A DNA stretch of 12,625 nucleotides, taken from assembly GCA_043777755.1 (NCBI GenBank), contig JAYWHK010000067.1:1-12625 (forward strand). The letters run 5' to 3'. A program made the translations under genes and the position numbers. This document shows, one piece after another, positions 4,463-12,479 of this stretch; the stretch's first letter is position 1; every line of letters begins with the position of its first letter. This stretch comes from CANHEE01 sp043777755 (GTDB lineage: Bacteria > Bacteroidota > Bacteroidia > Chitinophagales > Saprospiraceae). The notes beneath the pieces are model-generated. The model did no database searches. It saw only the letters and a program-made list of their open reading frames with translations, and was not told the DNA's origin.

Positions 4463-6844
4463 ATGAATTTACTTTTATATATTTTTAATTTTTTCAAAAA
4501 GACAATTGTTCATTATTCATTGTCCACGGTCCACCGTTCACTGATTATTGTCCTGTGCGCATTGATTTCAGCGTGTAGCACGACCAAAAATCTTCCTTTG
4601 GATAAGGCTTTTTTGAGTAACAACGATATTGAAATTGTAGGTGACATAAAAAACAAAAAGAACCTAAAAGAAGAATTGGCTACACTTTACAAACAAACGC
4701 CAACCAAGCCAATGCGTCGTTGGATTCACTACGAATCTTCGGGGCGTTTTCAGCGCAAATTTGGTAGAGAACCAGTCCTCTACGATGAAAATATTTGTAA
4801 TAAAACAGCCGAAACAATGAAGTTTTTTTTACAAAACAAAGGTTATTACGATGCAAATGTAAAGTTTTATAAGAAAATTAAAAAACAACAGGCAAAAGTA
4901 ACTTATACAATTGATTTAAAAAAACAATACCTCATAGAAGATTTGGCGTACCGCTGTTTTGATGAAAATATTTTAGCCATTGTAGAATCCGTGAAAGACG
5001 AAAGTTTCCTGCGAAAAGGTCAAGCCTTAGATGCTAATTTGTACAATGCCGAAATCAATCGTTTGACAAAGGTAATTCGGAACTTTGGTTATGCTAACTT
5101 TTACGCCAATTATTTTTCAACATTAGACGCTGATACGACGAATATAGCAGCGAAAGTTTCTATGGAGATTTTTTCGCCAAACGATACCACGCACCACCGA
5201 AAATACAAAATCCGAAACGTGCAAGTACTGACAGAATACGTCACTGTTCTACCTGCAACGAAAAAAGATACTGTCATTGATGGTGTTCTTTTTACAGCTC
5301 CTTCTGGTAGTTTTGCCTTGAAAATCAATCACTTATACGATTGTGTGCCTCTCCGAAAAGGCGACATTTTTAGACAAGAGAACTTGGAATTGATGTCCCG
5401 AAAGTTCGAGCGATTGAAGGCTTTTCGACTCATCAATATCAAGCAAAGTTTCCCTTTGGGTCGTCCAAATGAGGTGGATATTATTGTAACGTTGGCGCAA
5501 ATTAGCAAGTATTCTTACGACGGAAATATTGAATTGAACAATACAATTGGAGGAACGACTAACAAGGCTTTGGGCTTTTCTGGAAGTCTAATTTTGAAAA
5601 ATAACAATGTTTTCAAAGGTGCTGAACGTTATGTTGCAAACATCGAAGGTGGTATTCAAGGTATTCGTTTTAATAGTAAAAATGAAGGGCAACTTTTTTT
5701 TGATGCCAAAATACAAAACGATTTTTACCGTCCTGAATTGTATGACGCTTTTGGCTTTTGGAAAAAAATCAACCGTATTAAATTCGGAAAAAGTAGTCAG
5801 AAAATTGATGCACCTTATCGTAAAATCGTCAGTGATGATTTTTACAAATATCTAAAAGAAAATGCACAAACCAAGTTTAGTGCTGGTTTTAATTTTATTT
5901 CTATTTTTGATTTAAGGTATATTGTAGCCAATTTGAATTATGGTTATGTGGTCAATACCAACGGCAACCGAAAAGTCAGTTTTAACCATGCTTCTCTTGA
6001 ATGGCTAAAAACTTTATACATTGGAGAAACCATAAAACAACAACCTTTTCAATTGAAAAGATTTGGTAATCAATTTGTTACATCATTAATATTTAAAGAT
6101 ATTAATTTTACAAAACAAAGTTTGCCCAATAAAAGCAATAGTTCTTGGGCGCTACGAACTTCGTTGGAGCAATCGGGTTTGGAGTTGTTTACAGTCAATA
6201 AATTGTACAATGCAGTTGCGAATCGCAGCACACCATTTTTGATTTTCGGCTCAGATTACACCCGTTATTTCAAAGGCGAAGTTGATTTTTCTTATGGAAA
6301 AAAATGGAATAAATTACATTCTGTCCATTTCAGAACCAATGCTGGATTGGCGACACCTTATGCTTACGATGCCTTAGTACCATTTGTAAAACAGTTTTTT
6401 GGTGGAGGACCTTCGAGCCTTCGAGCATGGAGAACTCGAGAGCCAGGCCCTGGCGGATACGTTCCTTCTACACAGCAAAATAAGCAACTTTTCTACCGAA
6501 CAGGCGATGTCAAAATGGAACTCAATGCAGAGTATCGTTTCCCGATTTATTCGATTGTTAAAGGTGCTGCATTCGTTGATGCTGGCAATGTTTGGCTTTT
6601 GAAAAAAGATGAAATCTTGCCAGAGGGGCAAATTGGAAAGGACTTTTACAAACAAATTGCAGTTGGAACAGGCGTTGGTATTCGTATAGATTTTGATTAT
6701 TCGGTCATTCGTTTTGATTTTGCTTATAAAATCAGGAATCCATACAAAGACTCAATTTTCAACGATTACAAAACAATTCGTAACGCATCAGATATAAAAT
6801 TCAATAAATTAAACTGGTCAATTGCTTTGGGTTATCCTTTCTAA
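4463..6844 (+). CDS. tamL: TamL: BamA/TamA-family outer-membrane lipoprotein
   Basis: A 793-residue Omp85-superfamily protein of the Bacteroidota TamL type, thought to help insert or assemble outer-membrane proteins together with TamB. Residues 1-37 are a lipoprotein signal peptide ending in the lipobox LISAC, with lipidated Cys38 followed by STTKNLPLDKAFL, the usual TamL opening. Residues about 50-440 contain POTRA-like repeats (for example KGYYDANVKFY and RNFGYANFYANYF). The barrel occupies about 470-793 and includes the loop-6 hallmark GGGPSSLRAWRTREPGPGGY (647-666; LRAW corresponds to the VRGF motif) and ends in a phenylalanine beta-signal (ALGYPF). No alternative start exists before the signal peptide, so ATG 4463 is firm. 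The n-region is unusual, encoded by DNA that looks like a common intergenic repeat (4500-4545). The SWIM gene follows 12 bp downstream, probably in one operon. TamB, often adjacent, is absent here. Confidence 0.88.
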   Translation: MNLLLYIFNFFKKTIVHYSLSTVHRSLIIVLCALISACSTTKNLPLDKAFLSNNDIEIVGDIKNKKNLKEELATLYKQTPTKPMRRWIHYESSGRFQRKFGREPVLYDENICNKTAETMKFFLQNKGYYDANVKFYKKIKKQQAKVTYTIDLKKQYLIEDLAYRCFDENILAIVESVKDESFLRKGQALDANLYNAEINRLTKVIRNFGYANFYANYFSTLDADTTNIAAKVSMEIFSPNDTTHHRKYKIRNVQVLTEYVTVLPATKKDTVIDGVLFTAPSGSFALKINHLYDCVPLRKGDIFRQENLELMSRKFERLKAFRLINIKQSFPLGRPNEVDIIVTLAQISKYSYDGNIELNNTIGGTTNKALGFSGSLILKNNNVFKGAERYVANIEGGIQGIRFNSKNEGQLFFDAKIQNDFYRPELYDAFGFWKKINRIKFGKSSQKIDAPYRKIVSDDFYKYLKENAQTKFSAGFNFISIFDLRYIVANLNYGYVVNTNGNRKVSFNHASLEWLKTLYIGETIKQQPFQLKRFGNQFVTSLIFKDINFTKQSLPNKSNSSWALRTSLEQSGLELFTVNKLYNAVANRSTPFLIFGSDYTRYFKGEVDFSYGKKWNKLHSVHFRTNAGLATPYAYDALVPFVKQFFGGGPSSLRAWRTREPGPGGYVPSTQQNKQLFYRTGDVKMELNAEYRFPIYSIVKGAAFVDAGNVWLLKKDEILPEGQIGKDFYKQIAVGTGVGIRIDFDYSVIRFDFAYKIRNPYKDSIFNDYKTIRNASDIKFNKLNWSIALGYPF

Positions 6845-6856
6845 ATTTAGAATACA

Positions 6857-8173
6857 ATGCTGACAGAACAACTTTTACTTTTACAAGTCACAGACGATGC
6901 TTCGCTAAAAGCTGGAAAAACGCTTGCGAACAGGTCTAAATGGGTCAATGTTTTTTCACATGAAGAAGCACTCTGGGGCTATTGTCAAGGCTCTGGAAGT
7001 AACCCATATTTTACGCAAATTGACCTAAACAATCTTGCTTTTAAATGCAGTTGTCCAAGTCGAAAATTCCCTTGCAAACACGGCGTTGCGTTGGCATATT
7101 TGTTTTTGAATGAAAAAAATATTTTTACAGAAAGCATTGAAATAGAAGAAAATACCAAACAATGGCTCGATAAAAGAGGAACTCGAAAAAAAGTACAAAT
7201 AGCTGAAAGTCAAGATGTTAAAAACGAAAAAATAGATGCCGCAAAAGCCAAAAGAGCTGATACTCGAGTTCGACAAGTAGAAGGCGGAACAAGTGAACTC
7301 CGCCAATGGTTGCAAGACATTGTGCGCTCAGGAATTACGACGATTCCTGCGAACAGCATTCGTTTTAACGAAAATATTATTGCCCGAATGGTGGACGCAA
7401 AGGCAGGCGGTTTGGCAGCAGCTTTGCGCAATCTCAATGACATTAATTATTTTGAAGAAGGCTGGCAAGTAGAATTTATGCGCCAAATTTCAAGGCTCTA
7501 TCTACTGTTGGAAGCCTTTGAGAAAATGGATTTTTTGGACGAAAAACTGCAACAAGATATTCGTAGCTTGATAGGTTGGCAAACCAAAAAAGAAGACGTT
7601 TTGAGTACAGAAAGTATTGGTGATCAATGGGTTGTCCTCTCGAGAAGGGTAGAGGAGGAAGACAAAGGTTTGCAGTCGGAACGGGTTTGGCTTTGGGGAA
7701 CTCGCTCGAATCGACCAGCGTTGATTCTCAATTTTTTTGGTGGATATGGACCTCCGCTAACAGTTACGCATGATGCAGGAACGACGGTAATCGGCGATTT
7801 GTGTTTTTATCCTTCAACATTTCCGCTGCGGGCGTTGTTTGCAGTCCAAAACGAAACGGCTCATTTTCAGTCAGTTAGCGGTTTTTCAAATATAGAAAAC
7901 TTTAAAAACTCTTACCATTCGCTACTTAGTCGTTACCCCTTTTTGGAAAGCGTACCAACAGTCATTTCTAATGTTTTTTTATATAAAAATGAAAAAAATT
8001 GGTATATCGTAGATGAGCAAAAACATTATCTTTTGCTGCAAAACATAGATGACCAATTGTACCCAATTTTGTCATTTTCTGGTGCAAAACCAATACAAAT
8101 TTTTGCTTTGTATCAAAATAACCAATTGCAATTGCTATCTTGTTGGAATGGAAAAAAGTTTGTAGAGGTATAA
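6857..8173 (+). CDS. SWIM zinc-finger family protein
   Basis: A 438-residue protein with a SWIM zinc finger near the N-terminus: C64-S-C66, six residues, C73-K-H75 (FKCSCPSRKFPCKHGVALAYL region), the exact CxCx(n)CxH ligand pattern. SWIM domains are predicted to bind DNA or proteins. Residues 90-150 are Lys/Glu-rich and probably flexible, followed by a helical middle (about 155-260) and a beta-rich C-terminal half (VWLWGTRSNRPALILNFF onward). Full-length relatives are often found beside MoxR-type AAA ATPase and VWA-domain genes in a predicted metal-dependent or chaperone-like system; none of these is in the window, so the protein stands apart from its usual partners here. It starts 12 bp after the tamL stop, suggesting co-transcription. 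Domain assignment is firm; the cellular role is unknown. Confidence 0.85.
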   Translation: MLTEQLLLLQVTDDASLKAGKTLANRSKWVNVFSHEEALWGYCQGSGSNPYFTQIDLNNLAFKCSCPSRKFPCKHGVALAYLFLNEKNIFTESIEIEENTKQWLDKRGTRKKVQIAESQDVKNEKIDAAKAKRADTRVRQVEGGTSELRQWLQDIVRSGITTIPANSIRFNENIIARMVDAKAGGLAAALRNLNDINYFEEGWQVEFMRQISRLYLLLEAFEKMDFLDEKLQQDIRSLIGWQTKKEDVLSTESIGDQWVVLSRRVEEEDKGLQSERVWLWGTRSNRPALILNFFGGYGPPLTVTHDAGTTVIGDLCFYPSTFPLRALFAVQNETAHFQSVSGFSNIENFKNSYHSLLSRYPFLESVPTVISNVFLYKNEKNWYIVDEQKHYLLLQNIDDQLYPILSFSGAKPIQIFALYQNNQLQLLSCWNGKKFVEV

Positions 8174-8241
8174 GATTCTTTATTATTCCAAAAATAACCA
8201 AACTAACTTTTTATTTTTATTAAAATTATAAAAATCTTTTG

Positions 8242-8249
8242 TAATTTTG
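8242..8249 (+). promoter_or_regulatory. Upstream candidate -7 element for aceE (P1)
   Basis: TAATTTTG, followed by C, matches TAnnTTTG exactly. There is no TTG at -33. A transcript from here would run through the hairpin at 8288-8319 before reaching aceE. Confidence 0.35.
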
Positions 8250-8287
8250 CGTTGTTCTTAACACGAACAGTTGTTAATATAAAATAT

Positions 8288-8319
8288 CTTATTGTATTTT
8301 CTACAATAAGTATTTTTTT
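8288..8319 (+). terminator. Hairpin plus T-run: terminator of tamL-SWIM or aceE attenuator
   Basis: CTTATTGTA (8288-8296) and TACAATAAG (8302-8310) form a perfect 9-bp stem with a 5-base loop, followed by TATTTTTTT. This is an intrinsic-terminator layout, though the stem is AT-rich and therefore weak. It lies about 115 bp after the SWIM gene and 73 bp before the aceE start. Confidence 0.55.
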
Positions 8320-8331
8320 AAAATTAAATTT

Positions 8332-8339
8332 TAACTTTG
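8332..8339 (+). promoter_or_regulatory. Proximal candidate -7 element for aceE (P2)
   Basis: TAACTTTG followed by C is an exact TAnnTTTG match, 52 bp upstream of the aceE ATG, a normal leader length. It lies just past the hairpin and T-run. A -33 TTG is not seen; the region upstream is T-rich. This is the best aceE promoter candidate in the window. Confidence 0.45.
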
Positions 8340-8391
8340 CGACTTTATTTCAAATAAATTCCATTTCCAGATAAAAAAATTCATACATTAT

Positions 8392-11058
8392 ATGAGCAAT
8401 TGGCAATTAGAACAAGCAGAATGGCTTGATGCACTCGAAGAACTTATTGAAGGTGAAAGTAAAGAAAATGTACAAGCACTTTTCATGGCGTTGCGCAAAG
8501 TAGCGGCTCGCAAAGGTGTATCTTTGAGTGGTCCAGGATTGAATACTCCTTATGTGAATACCATTTCGGCAGATGAAGAACCTGAATATCCAGGTAATTT
8601 GGAATTGGAGAAAAAAATTGAAAATATTTTCCGTTGGAATGCCGCAGCAATGGTTCTCAAAGGAACAGACAGCAAATCAGGCGTTGGCGGTCATATCAGC
8701 ACTTATGCGGGTAATGCGGTGATGATGGAAGTTGCTTTTAATCACTTTTTACGCAAAAGAGGAGCTGATTATGGTGGCGATATTTTCATGATTCAAGGTC
8801 ATGCTGCGCCAGGCGTTTATGCCCGAGCATTTATGGAAGGTCGTTTTACTGAAAATCATTTACGCAATTTCCGTCGTGAATTGGGCGAAGGTGGCGGACT
8901 TTCTTCTTATCCGCATCCAAGGCGTATGCCTAATTTTTGGGATTATCCGTCTGTTTCGATGGGTTTAGGACCAATGATGGGCTTGTACCAAGCACGTTTT
9001 TGGAAATATTTAGAGAATCGTGGCTTAAAACCTAAGAATGGTGGCAAAGTTTGGTGTTATATTGGCGATGGCGAAATGGACGAACCTGAAATCTATGGTT
9101 GTATCAATTTGGCTGTTCGTGAAGGTTTAGACAATTTGATTTTTATCCTCAACTGTAATTTGCAACGTTTGGACGGACCAGTTCGTGGAAATGGAAAAGT
9201 GATTCAAGAACATGAGCGTAGTTTCCTCGGTTCTGGCTGGGAAGTTATCAAAGTGCTTTGGGGCAGTGAATGGGACGAGCTTTTTGCAAAAGACCAAACA
9301 GGCAAATTAATGACCCGTTTGGAAGCAATTCTTGACGGTGATTTCCAATATTCATCTACTTTAGTTGAAAAAGGTGACGCTCAAAAGTGGCGTGATATGA
9401 TTACAGGCGGCGATGCGGATTTGGTAGCATTGTTGTCTTCGTTGAGTGACGAACAAGTTTTGAAGCTCAAACGTGGTGGTCACGACCACAAAAAAGTATA
9501 TTCAGCTTACCATCGTGCCATGACTTGCGGAAAACCTGCCTGTGTCATCATGCAAGCGGAAAAAGGACATGGTTTGCCAAGTTCGGGCTTAAATACAGCC
9601 CACAATACAAAAGATTTTAACAAAGATACTCGTTTTACGATTGCCCAGCGTTTGGGTATTCCGATAGATGCTGAACAAGCAGCAAAAGCTGATTTTTTCT
9701 TACCAAGTGTTGATAGTGAAGAAGTTACGTATGTGAAAAAACGTCGTGAAGCATTGGGTGGTTTCTTGCCACATCGTCAAGACACTTGTCCGCCAATCAC
9801 AATGCCAGACGATAGCAACTTCACAAGTTTTGATGGTGGAAGCGGAGAGCAAGAACCTTCTACGACTTTGGTGATGGTGCGTATTATGACTTCTCTTACC
9901 AAGGATAAAAGCGTAGGTAAATACATCGTACCAATCGTACCTGACGAAGCGCAGACTTTTGGTTTGCACGGTATTTTTTCGTCAGCAGGAATTTACAATC
10001 CGCTTGGACAGCAATACACACAAATGGGTATTGGCGCAGAAACGATTCGCTACAAAGAAATGGTGAATGGTCAAGTATTGCAAGAAGGCATCAATGAAGC
10101 GGGCGGTATCAGTTCGTTTGCGGCAGCAGGTTCGGCATACTTCATACATGGTATTCCGATGATTCCGTTCTATATATATTATAGTATGTTTGGTTTCCAA
10201 CGCATTGGAGATTTTATTTGGGCGGCGGCGGATCAATTGTGCAAAGGTTTCCTTTTGGGAGGAACAGCTGGACGTACTACGTTGAATGGTGAAGGTTTGC
10301 AGCATGAAGATGGTCATTCCTTGACGATAGCTTCAACAGTTCCGAGTGTTATCAGTTACGATCCATCATTTGCTTATGAAGTAGCGACGATTGCCAAAGA
10401 CGGTATCAAAAGAATGTATGTTGATAATGAAGCACTTATATATTATGTAATGTTGTATAATGAAAATCACATTATGCCAGCACGACCATCACACGTAAGC
10501 GATGCAGACATTACAAAAGGACTTTACCGCTACCAAAAATCAAGCCTTAAAGCAAAAAATGGCGTAAAAGCACACCTTTTGGGCAGTGGTTCTATCATGC
10601 AGCAAGTATTAAAAGCGGTAAAAATATTGGAAGAAGAATTTGAAATCTCTACGGATATTTGGTCGGCTACAAGTTACATTGAAGTAACCCGTGATTGTAC
10701 GGCAGTAGAGCGTCGCAACAACTTGAATCCAACGGCAAAGAAAGAAAAATCATATTTTGAAAATCTTTTTGAAAAAGAAGAAGGCATCATCGTTGCAACT
10801 TCTGATTATATCAAATCATTGATGAACGGCATAGCGAAATGGTCACCTTTGGATTACACCGCTTTGGGAACAGATGGATTTGGTTTGTCAGAAAGTCGTC
10901 CAGATTTGCGTGATTATTTCGAGATTTCACCAAAATTCATCGTTTTGACTACGTTAAATCGTTTAGCAGTACAAGGCAAAATGGATTGGAAAAAAGTAGA
11001 AGCGTATGCAAAGAGAGAAGGGATCAGTAAGGATAAATTTGACCCGACGTTAGCGTAA
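8392..11058 (+). CDS. aceE: Pyruvate dehydrogenase E1 component, homodimeric AceE type
   Basis: An 888-residue thiamine-diphosphate enzyme (E. coli AceE is 887) that decarboxylates pyruvate and passes the acetyl group to the lipoyl domain of E2, feeding acetyl-CoA into the TCA cycle. The TPP/Mg motif begins GDGEMDEPE (225-233) and ends at NCN (254-256). Catalytic-type residues are conserved: H137 in GHAAPG, H404 in LNTAHNTK, and H638/H642 in LQHEDGHS. The block PMIPFYIYYSMFGFQRIGD (589-607) and the end DPTLA also mirror E. coli AceE closely. Start ATG 8392 gives the family N-terminus. It stands between a hairpin terminator and a toxin-antitoxin pair; aceF and lpd are not adjacent, so the complex is encoded at several loci. 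Many Bacteroidota instead use the two-subunit alpha/beta E1 or pyruvate:ferredoxin oxidoreductase, so this form may be an old transfer. Confidence 0.97.
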   Translation: MSNWQLEQAEWLDALEELIEGESKENVQALFMALRKVAARKGVSLSGPGLNTPYVNTISADEEPEYPGNLELEKKIENIFRWNAAAMVLKGTDSKSGVGGHISTYAGNAVMMEVAFNHFLRKRGADYGGDIFMIQGHAAPGVYARAFMEGRFTENHLRNFRRELGEGGGLSSYPHPRRMPNFWDYPSVSMGLGPMMGLYQARFWKYLENRGLKPKNGGKVWCYIGDGEMDEPEIYGCINLAVREGLDNLIFILNCNLQRLDGPVRGNGKVIQEHERSFLGSGWEVIKVLWGSEWDELFAKDQTGKLMTRLEAILDGDFQYSSTLVEKGDAQKWRDMITGGDADLVALLSSLSDEQVLKLKRGGHDHKKVYSAYHRAMTCGKPACVIMQAEKGHGLPSSGLNTAHNTKDFNKDTRFTIAQRLGIPIDAEQAAKADFFLPSVDSEEVTYVKKRREALGGFLPHRQDTCPPITMPDDSNFTSFDGGSGEQEPSTTLVMVRIMTSLTKDKSVGKYIVPIVPDEAQTFGLHGIFSSAGIYNPLGQQYTQMGIGAETIRYKEMVNGQVLQEGINEAGGISSFAAAGSAYFIHGIPMIPFYIYYSMFGFQRIGDFIWAAADQLCKGFLLGGTAGRTTLNGEGLQHEDGHSLTIASTVPSVISYDPSFAYEVATIAKDGIKRMYVDNEALIYYVMLYNENHIMPARPSHVSDADITKGLYRYQKSSLKAKNGVKAHLLGSGSIMQQVLKAVKILEEEFEISTDIWSATSYIEVTRDCTAVERRNNLNPTAKKEKSYFENLFEKEEGIIVATSDYIKSLMNGIAKWSPLDYTALGTDGFGLSESRPDLRDYFEISPKFIVLTTLNRLAVQGKMDWKKVEAYAKREGISKDKFDPTLA

Positions 11059-11083
11059 AATAAAATGATAAAATTGAGTAATT

Positions 11084-11296
11084 ATGCAAGCAAAAGTTCA
11101 ATATTTATTAAATGAAAAAGGCGAAAAAGCGTCAGTTTTATTGCCTTTCAAACAATGGGAAAAGATTCAAACGTTACTAAGAAAGCAAGAGGTTTTGCTT
11201 GGTATAAAATCTGCTTTTGTGGAAATACGAGAAGCAAAAAATAACGGCGAACAATTACAATCATTAACGGATTTTATTGATGAGTGTAGAAGTTAA
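11084..11296 (+). CDS. Antitoxin of a RelE/ParE-type toxin-antitoxin pair
   Basis: A 70-residue protein starting MQAKVQYLLNEKGEKASVLL, a pattern typical of Phd/YefM-like and related antitoxins whose N-terminal strand and helices make a DNA-binding dimer. The C-terminal half (LGIKSAFVEIREAKNNGEQ) is helical and acidic, fitting a toxin-wrapping tail. It is predicted to neutralise the overlapping downstream toxin and repress its own operon. The gene starts 25 bp after aceE, with no clear promoter in that gap, so transcription may come from aceE read-through or a promoter inside it. The family is assigned mainly from size, N-terminal pattern and gene order. Confidence 0.75.
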   Translation: MQAKVQYLLNEKGEKASVLLPFKQWEKIQTLLRKQEVLLGIKSAFVEIREAKNNGEQLQSLTDFIDECRS

Positions 11297-11633
11297 GGTT
11301 TCTCAAAATTTTAAAAAAGAAGCGAAGTCCTTTATCAAAAAATTCCCTTCATTTTTAAATGACTTGTTGTTGCTTAATAATGAGTTGATGGACAATCCAT
11401 TGTTAGGAACGTCGCTTGGGAATAATACATATAAAATTAGACTAAGAATTAAGAGCAAAGGAAAAGGTAAAAGCGGCGGTGCTAGAATCATTACTTTTGT
11501 AGAACATGAAATTATAATTGAAAAATCTGTTGAAAATGAACATACAACCGTAAATTTGTTAACTATTTATGATAAATCAGACAGAGTATCAATTTCGGAC
11601 AAAGAAATAGATGGCTTAATAAAAGATTTATAG
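11280..11633 (+). CDS. RelE/ParE-family toxin
   Basis: A 117-residue basic protein. Its core KIRLRIKSKGKGKSGGARIITFV (about 52-74) and the later VNLLTIYDKSDRVSISDKEI are typical of RelE/ParE-superfamily toxins, most of which cut mRNA on the ribosome or poison gyrase. The reading frame can be opened at TTG 11277, but ATG 11280 directly follows and gives the natural start (MSVEVKV). It overlaps the antitoxin gene by 17 bases, a common arrangement that couples translation. Which activity it has is not evident. The pair probably stabilises this accessory segment or acts in stress or phage response. Confidence 0.85.
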   Translation: MSVEVKVSQNFKKEAKSFIKKFPSFLNDLLLLNNELMDNPLLGTSLGNNTYKIRLRIKSKGKGKSGGARIITFVEHEIIIEKSVENEHTTVNLLTIYDKSDRVSISDKEIDGLIKDL

Positions 11634-11663
11634 TGACATAAATAGTCAAAATAATACTAAAAA

Positions 11664-11744
11664 ATGGCATACAGTGACTATTCGTTAGCGAAATTGGAAA
11701 GTAAGTTTTTTAAGAAATCATGGATTATTATAAAGAGAAATTAG
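11664..11744 (+). pseudogene. Possible N-terminal remnant of a MAYSDFTL-type protein
   Basis: A 26-codon ORF reads MAYSDYSLAKLESKFFKK and then stops. I recall MAYSDFTL-like openings from a family of conserved hypothetical proteins in Bacteroidota and cyanobacteria, where the protein is far longer. The reading frame ends after 26 codons and the sequence goes straight into the leader of the next gene, as if only the 5' end of that gene survived a deletion or cassette exchange. It may instead be a tiny real ORF or chance. Confidence 0.35.
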
Positions 11745-11751
11745 GTTAATT

Positions 11752-12237
11752 ATGCAATTCCATTTTGACTCAAACGGCAACCTAACACCTTACTCAAAAA
11801 TAACGACCGATTTAGCGACTTTTGAAAAGGTGTTTGTGACAGATTTTGAAAATTCTACGACACGTAAAACCTTGTTTGACAATTATTTACGGTATTTAGA
11901 AGCATTTTCAAAAGAGATAACGCCTAATTTTACGCAATGGATAAACGGTAGTTTTGTAACGTTGAAAGAAAATCCGAAGGATATTGATTTTGTAACGTTT
12001 ATCCCTTTTGAAGTTTATGAAAAAAATAAACTTCTGATTGAAAAATCATTTTGGTCGTATGCCCTTGAAAAAGAAGGATTAGATGCTTATATTGTTCAAA
12101 TTTATCCAGAAAATCATAAGTTGTTTTTGAGCGATACTGTAAAATTTAGAGAAGACTGGATAAGTAGATTTACAAAAACAAAACTCAGTGAAAACCTAAT
12201 TTATTTTCCGAAAGGTTTCATCGAAGTAATATATTGA
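11752..12237 (+). CDS. Minimal nucleotidyltransferase-fold protein (DUF6932-like), copy 1
   Basis: A 161-residue protein with the nucleotidyltransferase signature: G66-S67, nine residues, then D77-I-D79 (WINGSFVTLKENPKDIDFV), matching hG[GS]x(9-13)DhDh of the pol-beta/MNT superfamily. A third acidic residue may be D111 in GLDAYIVQIYPE. The opening FHFDSNGNLTPYSKI and the overall length resemble what I know as DUF6932. Related small nucleotidyltransferases include MntA antitoxins, which AMPylate HEPN toxins, and MenT/AbiEii toxins, which modify tRNA. Substrate and role here are unknown. The 79-aa gene starts one base after this stop, so the two are almost certainly co-translated, and a near-identical copy begins at 12480. 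The start ATG 11752 is the only reasonable one; no clear promoter is seen. Confidence 0.75.
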   Translation: MQFHFDSNGNLTPYSKITTDLATFEKVFVTDFENSTTRKTLFDNYLRYLEAFSKEITPNFTQWINGSFVTLKENPKDIDFVTFIPFEVYEKNKLLIEKSFWSYALEKEGLDAYIVQIYPENHKLFLSDTVKFREDWISRFTKTKLSENLIYFPKGFIEVIY

Positions 12238-12238
12238 T

Positions 12239-12478
12239 ATGGAAAATATACTTTATAATAATAATGGATTGACTCATTTAATTGAGTTGATAAGAGTTTG
12301 TAATGAAAATATCATTATGTTGAGAGAACGTGGTGAAGCTGATGATTCGCTAATGGTTAAACAAGAAAAGCGTCTTATGCAGCAATACTGCAATGACCTT
12401 AACGCTCTTTTAATAAAGTACAAAGTTGGTTTTCAGGCAATTGTGGAATTTGATAGACCGTTAGCACAAGCCGCTTAA
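12239..12478 (+). CDS. 79-residue helical partner of the nucleotidyltransferase-fold protein
   Basis: I do not recognise this protein family. It is predicted to be mostly helical: a helix at about 10-30 (LTHLIELIRVCNENIIMLRE), a charged turn (RGEADD), a helix at about 37-62 (MVKQEKRLMQQYCNDLNALLIK), and a short tail ending RPLAQAA. There is no signal peptide or membrane segment. It lacks the R-x4-6-H motif of HEPN toxins, so a HEPN/MNT pair is not supported. Spacing is one base after the upstream nucleotidyltransferase gene and one base before the next copy, so it lies inside a tightly packed operon and probably binds one of those products. Confidence 0.65.
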   Translation: MENILYNNNGLTHLIELIRVCNENIIMLRERGEADDSLMVKQEKRLMQQYCNDLNALLIKYKVGFQAIVEFDRPLAQAA

Positions 12479-12479
12479 C

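Noticed and set aside
9982..10317. Minus-strand ORF of 111 codons and the similar one at 9700-9969
   Set aside because: Both are antisense to strongly conserved aceE coding sequence and show no protein-like features.
11277..11279. TTG as the toxin start codon
   Set aside because: An ATG follows immediately and gives a standard N-terminus; TTG adds only one residue.
12239..12478. 79-aa protein as a HEPN toxin paired with an MNT antitoxin
   Set aside because: No R-x4-6-H motif is present, and the protein is too short for a usual HEPN domain.
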